Positions 1 to 64,000 of a stretch of DNA of 64,000 nucleotides are shown piece by piece. This stretch comes from Hippasteria phrygiana (Eukaryota; Echinodermata; Asteroidea; Valvatida; Goniasteridae), in contig JAZGUH010000085.1 in the NCBI GenBank assembly GCA_037893225.1, positions 434,001 to 498,000 of the forward strand, read 5' to 3'. Positions within the stretch are counted from its first letter, which is position 1; the number at the start of each line of letters is the position of its first letter. The notes under the pieces were generated by a model. The model was given only the letters and a program-made list of their open reading frames with translations. It ran no database searches and was not told the origin of the DNA. The position numbers and the translations under genes are program-made.

Positions 1-693
1 ACCCTTTCAGTACCACATTGTTTATTGGCTTATATTACCACATTCTTTGTTCAGTCAAGTGTAGACAACTCAAGCAGAAAAAGCAGCTGACTGCTTGCGC
101 TGAATGGTTGTATTTTCAACCAAAGATTTCACCCTCAGAGTTGATTGAAAAGGAAAATGTGTGTTAAGTTTCTTCCATTTAAAATTACTCCTTCATATGG
201 TGTAAAAATGAAATACTTAACAGCTAAAATAGCAAAGTTATGGCTGTTTTCTCTTCTGGCCCACTTATATCAAACAGGAAACTTGTTTCTTACATGAGCA
301 AATGACACTTCATACATGCAACTGTACCGGGAAAGTTCAGAGAGAGTTAAACACAAGCACTACAGTTTGTGGAAGCGTGGTGAATATATCTGTTGTGTGT
401 GTGAGTTTGTTTTTGCATTCAATAGGGGACCTTAAACAATAGAGGACAATAGGGTCCCCGATTGAGAAAGGTCGCCGTTTGAAAATCGTGTACAAAAGGG
501 CCCTTGCCAAAAAGTTAAAGTATGAACAACAGGAGGACAATTAGAGGTCCCTGATTGCAGGCGTTTAAACACTTGTGTGCTCTGGTGTGGGGTTTCCTTG
601 TCGAATAAACTCGACATTGGTAAGGAAAGGGTTAATAGGCAAAGTCATGCCTTAGGATATGACGGGTATTTATGTATGCTTTTGTTTGTACAG
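1..693 (+). other. 3' part of an SMG1 intron entering the window
   Basis: No coding exon is recognisable before position 694, and the preceding exon must lie upstream of the window. The stretch holds a degenerate repeat (about 425-615) built around GGTCCCCGATTGA and TTGAAAATCGTGTACAAA, seen again at about 1345-1495. Nothing else is recognised. Confidence 0.6.
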
Positions 694-58718
<58,025 letters not shown>

Positions 58719-59272
58719 GTATTTAATATCTGTAATTTGTTTATGGTCATGTGAAGGAGATGTATATTGCCTTTCCCTGACACAGCAGTAAGTATTGCAT
58801 GCTCAGTGCATTCCGAGAGACTGGGCGAAAAAGATAAATTCTTCACAGGCTTACTTGTGGGTGGGTTTGAATCATGACCTCGTGCAGACCTCTTACAACA
58901 TCTTACGGCTTGCCAGGGTCGGCTGGCCATTATTCAATGTACCAGCAGGTACCACAAAATATATATCAGAGGATGGGTTTTTTTTTTTTTTTCAAATAGC
59001 AGTGTTGTAACCAAGTCAAATCTTCCCAAGTCAAGTCCCAAGTCAATTTTTTCCACGTCAAGTCAAGTCCCAATTAAATTTTGTTCAAGTCAAGTACCAA
59101 GTCTCAAGTCGATTGAGTATTTTCCAATGACAAAATGACCATGCCTAGGCTAGCACGCATGCACTGTACAAAATCAACCTGGTGTGCCATTTCGACAATT
59201 CTCCATGTAGCTCGGCCAGCGCTGCGGCCCTGCATACGTACTGGACAACCCAGCTTGCTATATATGCGCTAT
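58719..59272 (+). repeat. Intron 42, first part: CAAGTC-rich fragment
   Basis: About 58999-59115 is rich in CAAGTCAAGTCCCAAGTC, related to the GACTTG elements above. No exon that continues SMG1 is found. Confidence 0.5.
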
Positions 59273-62200
59273 CACTATGAACATCTTCTCGGTTAAAATA
59301 TCCGTTTCTCGGTTAAAAATAAATCCACGCGCGTTTCAACCACATTTTAACCGTGTACACCGAGCCTCAATCTCTCTTGCTTTTTAACCGTGTTTCCACC
59401 CAATCCTCCTACCATTGTTATGCAGCGCTAAACCATCTTCCTGTCCAAACAAAGAGTCACTCATTTTAACCGTGCGTACAAGGACGGTCCACAAACCGCA
59501 ACGTTCCGTTAGGAATTACTAATTGACACTTTTATTTAATCCAGTTAAGTGTTCTTTTCTATAAAAAAAACTTTGCTGGCCGGTTGTTGTTAGCATGGAG
59601 CTGTAAGCGAACATTCATGGAATTTTGCCGTTGCTATAATCATGGAGGTTCCTCCATGCTATAATAAGGGTCATCTGTTCGCGAATCATTTTCACTCATG
59701 CGTTTATTTTAATTCAGCTGCATGTAGGCCTATTTATTCACCTTAGAAATAATGCGGACGTTATATCCGCGGAGTCAGCGACCATGTGCTCTCTTGTAGA
59801 GATTATTGTAGAGGAAAGGCTCGCCGGCAACAGGTGATTGTAAATGTCCAATGAAACTGTATATCATTTTACAAATAAAATCACAATAATCTGCTGCATT
59901 ACCGTTGACTATATTTTCCTATTTTCTTTTCAACAGGAATGACAGGTGTGCCGATGGTGGAAGACTCCGAAACTGTCGTCAAAAACAAAACCAACTAAAA
60001 AGATTTTTTCTTTCTATCTAATAAGTGAAAAAATTTAAGTTTGGATGGTCCTTTCAACCGTTAAACGGTGCATTGTATTTGTTTTACTCACCAGCTGGCG
60101 CAATTGTATCCACGTCTATAATACTTTGTTTAAATGTAGGCCTACCCCTGTGTGCATTCTGCAGCATTTCAGTTTACAATTAAATGCGAAGCTTACGATT
60201 AGGCTGGGTGTTTTAGTGTAATAAGTATTATTTCTCCATTTCTTTCCCCATCCCCCATATTTCTTTCTATGGTTTTTATCTGTCTGCCCGGCATATTTTG
60301 GTTTGTGTGGGGAATTTTGTTTTAGTTTGTCTATTTGATTTTTTTTTTTTTTTTTTATCTGTGTTTTGATTGTTTGGGGGAGGCGGGCTCTTCAGACATA
60401 TCGGGGCAAAAAGTGTGGTTTTAACCCCTTGAGTACGATTATTACAGGGAGGCACTGGGGTGCCATGACCGGGATGCCATGACGGCTTTGCAGCTAAGCG
60501 AAACAGACAACATCTATAAATGGATTGAAAATGCAGAAAATGGTGTCTGTAGACATCATCCGGCCTGGTGGCAATGTTTTTCGCGCCATTTGGCGTCATC
60601 CGTACACAAGGGGTTAAAGTTGTGTGCCATATGCATTATCGGTGTTGGTGGACAGAGAGTGGGAGGGGGCGGTGGTGGATTCTATACAGCAACTTTAAAC
60701 ATCATTTTTTTTATCCTTTTTACTTGGGGGTTTTAGAGCAGGCCTATACACTGCCCGTTGTTTTCAAAAGTTTCCATAAATACTCCGAGGAAAATGCAGT
60801 TGACAAAAATTAAGTTGGCAACTATAATTATTGTTAATAATTAACAGACAGTATCTTGGTAGACATGTGCGGTAAGTTAATCATGAATATGTACGAGTCT
60901 ACACGTCATTACAATGTTGTCTTGGTGATATACCTAGGTGATATAGTTGCTATGGACGTGCCCTGTCGAATTTATCCAATCCACATGATGTTTGGGCGGT
61001 CCTCTGGAATGTCAGCATCGGCCCATTGGTGGAGGAATCTGTTTTCGCGCGCTACGAGCAGTCCCACGCTTTTCTTGGCTATGAGCCAAACTGGCTGAAC
61101 CTGTACCTTGCAGTGCACGTGCGCGCCCTTGCAGTTACAAACGGCTGTTTTGTGTGCACAACGCACATACTTGGAAAGGTTTACACGCCCTGCACATTGA
61201 CACATTTGCCTTTGAAATTCTACTAGATTCAGCTTCAAAGTTATATAATCTTCCAAATCTCTGCAATTATTACATTTCAGAATTTGTTTTCCCGACCAGG
61301 CACATGCTATTCTCCCCAAAGATAGGCCTACATGTACATTGTAGTTTTGTACAAGTACAGTAGTACATGACCGGTACTGGCCGTCCCGGCCCTGGTGTGA
61401 TGTAATTTTTCAACGCGCAAATTGCGTTGGTGGTTTGCACAGTCCGCTGCTGGGTTTTTTTTCGCCAGGAACACTGATGTTCCGAGGATCTAAGGACGCT
61501 TTGACGCGTAATTACACTTTCCGAGAAAATTTACTTTTAAGTTTATGTGTTTGCATTTCTAAATTAAGAATCGCAAAAGGTTGAATTTTTGTCGGTTAAA
61601 CATTATTGATAATTCCAATATTACTTAATTTTAAAGTTATTTAAATTTTTATGTTAATAACCTTTTGCCGGGAAGTCATTCTGGCTTAAACGTGCGCTTA
61701 AGCGGCATGTGAAATGCTGATGCCTTTTGCCGGCCGGGAAGAAACTTCGCTGACGCCCCACTGAACTGAAGTGGAGAGGTGAATGCACTTTTATTATGTA
61801 TTTTTACATAGGTATACGCCCTTTTGCTGGGAAACAAAAATGCAAAATCCCCTTGGGTCCACTTCATTTTGTAAATTACGTCAGAATGACGTATCCCCTT
61901 GAGACGAAATGTATAAAATTTACGATATTCCAATACTCTATCGATTACCCCCAAAACAAGAATTTGAACATCAATTTTTCGTTCTTATTTATGACCTTCT
62001 GCTATTAAGCATACGACAAATTAAAATTACTTTAAATATCATTACGCAAGTAAAACAAAAACATGTATATTAGCGTCATTCTTTTATAAACAACCGTATT
62101 TTTTCAACTGTTCAAAGACTCGAAAATGAAAGAGACATGTTGGAAAACAGAATTGAACATATTGGACAACAGAATTGAACATGTTTAAAGTGGTTTTAAT

Positions 62201-64000
62201 AGCTTGCGTAAGCTTATATTTTATTTTCCCGATGGATCGGTTGACATTTTTTTTTTTTTTTTTTAACCTCATTTTCCAATGGTAATTTTTTTTAATCGAG
62301 ACAACCCCCAAAAAGGAAGCAGACGGGGACGCTGAACATGTCTTCACCTTATATAGTACAAAATTATGATTCAATTAATCTTTTTAATAAAATTTAAGTA
62401 ATTTTTTTACAAAATTCTGTCCAGAATTGTTGGCATTGTTTTTAAGGGGAGAGGACGTATAAAATTTTCAAAAGCCAGCACAATAACTCAGAAGCTGTCA
62501 ACCAATCGCTTTCTAAATTAATTCAAATTTTTAATGCACAACTTGATAACAGTACTAAACAAGGATCGGGAAAGGCAGGTAAGTTTCCACTCCCCATCGT
62601 CAGTGAAAAGCCATGCTGTCTATGAATCTGCCTCACATCTTTAAGGAACTGTATGGATGACAAAAAATAACCAAATTAAGTAAAACAGTTCATTTTCTTG
62701 ACGTTGACATTATTTGAATGAACAAAGCAATTACGTTAGCTCACTGGTTGTTAAAAAAACCTACTTTTCTAATACCAAAACATGATAATTATACCACAAT
62801 TCTTTTCATGCTTCATCACGATTCTGCTAATCCCCAGGTTTGCAAATCCCCACATCAAAGAAATAGTTTAATGTGTCACCTTGCCAAAACTGAAAAAAGT
62901 ACGGGCACGGCCGTCGCGTAGGGCATATCCACGCCGTGTCAGACGGCCCAGTCCCGACGTACACGCAGTCCATGATTCGTGGCGCCATATGTCGGGTTCG
63001 GTGTCGTGTTCTCTTCCCACGAGTATTGGATTACAAAGCCCCAGCAAACCCACGTTGTCCGTTCAATCATGGAGGAAGGAATTCAACTGTAGAAAATCTT
63101 GCTCAGATGGTTGAAAAAGTTGCATTTTTTCACAACTGAATGGAAATATAGTTTTGAGCCTACATCAGAGCATTTTATGGCGAGTTGCTTGCAACTTGAA
63201 GACTGAAATCTGCAGAAAATAACAACATTCATCGCATGGGTAGCGGTACGCGGGCTTATCTTCGCGACGTTCGCGAACTTTCCTTTGGTCTTGTTTCCTG
63301 TATACCAATATATATTAGCTAGTACATGTGGGGGCCGACTATCTGGAGGCCAGTTATGAGTTGTACACGACGGCTGTTTCATGTACTATCTTGTTGGAAA
63401 ACCATGTTGATTGCGCTATTAATACATACGCTAAAACGTGCTTATAAAATTTAGCTTATAAAAAAAACGAAACTTAGTTTTATCCTATATGACGGTCATA
63501 ACTTTACCCGGCCCACAAACAATATCTGGTCGATCGGAGTCCTTAGAGATATTTTTTTGGGGGATGCAATTTTTTTTCAAAGGCAGTCAACTTAAATCGA
63601 TTTAAAACAAACATTATCACACATTTAAAAAAACATTTTCGACCTGCAGATACATTTATTTTAACGTCATTGGCAACATATTCTTTTGACTTTAAAACCG
63701 ATTTATACTCGGTACAGTTACGAACACAAGTTCGTATTCGTCACGGCAAATTCGTAAAAGTTAAACATAAATTTGAACTCTTGCAAATTTTGCAACGAAA
63801 AGTTCTCAAGGCTTTTTGCTTTTAATCAAGAAAGCCCCGAAGATCGCTGACTTCGCGGATATTTAAATGATACGTCCGGGGCTACATTTTCTTCATTGGG
63901 TGAATTAAAATAACAAACGCACACGAGCAGAGATCGCTGGTCACATCGGGCTCTTTGAGTAAACATCGTTCGCGAAAGTTCGCGAACAGATGGCAGTTGG
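59273..64000 (+). mobile_element. Second CACTA-type terminus; element probably runs off the window
   Basis: CACTATGAACATCTTCTCGG at 59273 repeats the 14-bp terminus of the element at 52532, and is followed by subterminal CTCGGTTAAAA / TTTTAACCGTG words in both orientations, as in CACTA elements. No matching right terminus (AGATGTTCATAGTG) is seen before 64000, so the right boundary is not established. The interior 60710-62430 is related to 12495-14870. No transposase is recognised. A plausible 3' splice site (TTTTCTTTTCAACAG) ends at 59938. Confidence 0.5.
60710..62430 (+). repeat. Segment shared with the interior of the 11521-15578 element
   Basis: Shared in the same order: AGGCCTATACACTGC, TTTCCATAAATA, AGGAAAATG-AGTTGACAAAAATT (60715-60830 against 12505-12625). 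Then AAAATGAAAGA-ACATGTTGGA, GAACATGTTTA-AGTGGTTTTA and TTTTATTTTCC-GATGGATCGG (62120-62250 against 14465-14560), and later ATTCTGTC. The two share ancestry or each carries the same older repeat. Confidence 0.65.

Noticed and set aside
1..10. ACCCTTTCAG at the window start as a splice acceptor
   Set aside because: The sequence after it gives no SMG1-like reading and no suitable donor; exon 1 at 694 fits instead.
62868..63139. Arginine-rich frames near the right edge of the window
   Set aside because: GC-rich short frames on both strands, with no recognisable motif and no match to missing SMG1 segments.

Overview
This window is intron-rich animal nuclear DNA carrying most of one gene on the + strand: SMG1, the phosphatidylinositol-3-kinase-related protein kinase (PIKK) of nonsense-mediated mRNA decay (NMD). 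I find 42 coding exons from 694 to 58718. Their splice phases join into one uninterrupted frame of 2,386 complete codons, and all 41 introns are GT-AG. Compared with the human protein as I remember it (about 3,660 residues), the window lacks roughly the first 800 and the last 500 residues. Both ends of the gene, including the start codon, promoter, FATC tail and 3' UTR, therefore lie outside it. Order of the product: helical-repeat solenoid (exons 1-8), FAT region with the HEAT-like stretch (exons 9-17), linker with an acidic insert (18-21), kinase domain (21-28, catalytic loop in 26 and HIDYN metal-binding motif in 27), then the long SMG1-specific insertion (28-42).

The exons look like a deuterostome SMG1. 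The setting (dense short inverted-repeat elements, tRNA-derived SINEs, poly-C/poly-G tracts, AT-rich introns around GC-rich exons) suggests a marine invertebrate, with an echinoderm my best guess. I cannot name the species. No second protein-coding gene, genuine tRNA or rRNA gene, or CRISPR array is supported.

The introns are packed with mobile elements, many still showing terminal inverted repeats (TIRs) and target-site duplications (TSDs). The clearest are a 4.1-kb PIF/Harbinger-like element (11521-15578, TSD TAA), a 2.2-kb hAT-like element nested in a palindromic MITE (18248-20431, 8-bp TSD), a pogo/Tigger-like element (22527-23948, TSD TA), a 1.2-kb element with TIRs of about 190 bp (48272-49434), and a CACTA-type element (52532-55208) nested in a Harbinger-type MITE (52485-55670). 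A second element with the same CACTA-type terminus starts at 59273 and probably runs off the window. There are also SINE families, LINE 3' fragments and many minisatellites.

The most unusual theme is how closely repeats meet splice sites. One MITE sits exactly in the 5' splice site of exon 40. The 5' splice site of exon 18 is tandemly copied four to five times in its own intron. A 45-bp satellite upstream of exon 41 looks derived from that exon's own 3' splice junction. These are sequence observations; any effect on splicing is inference.
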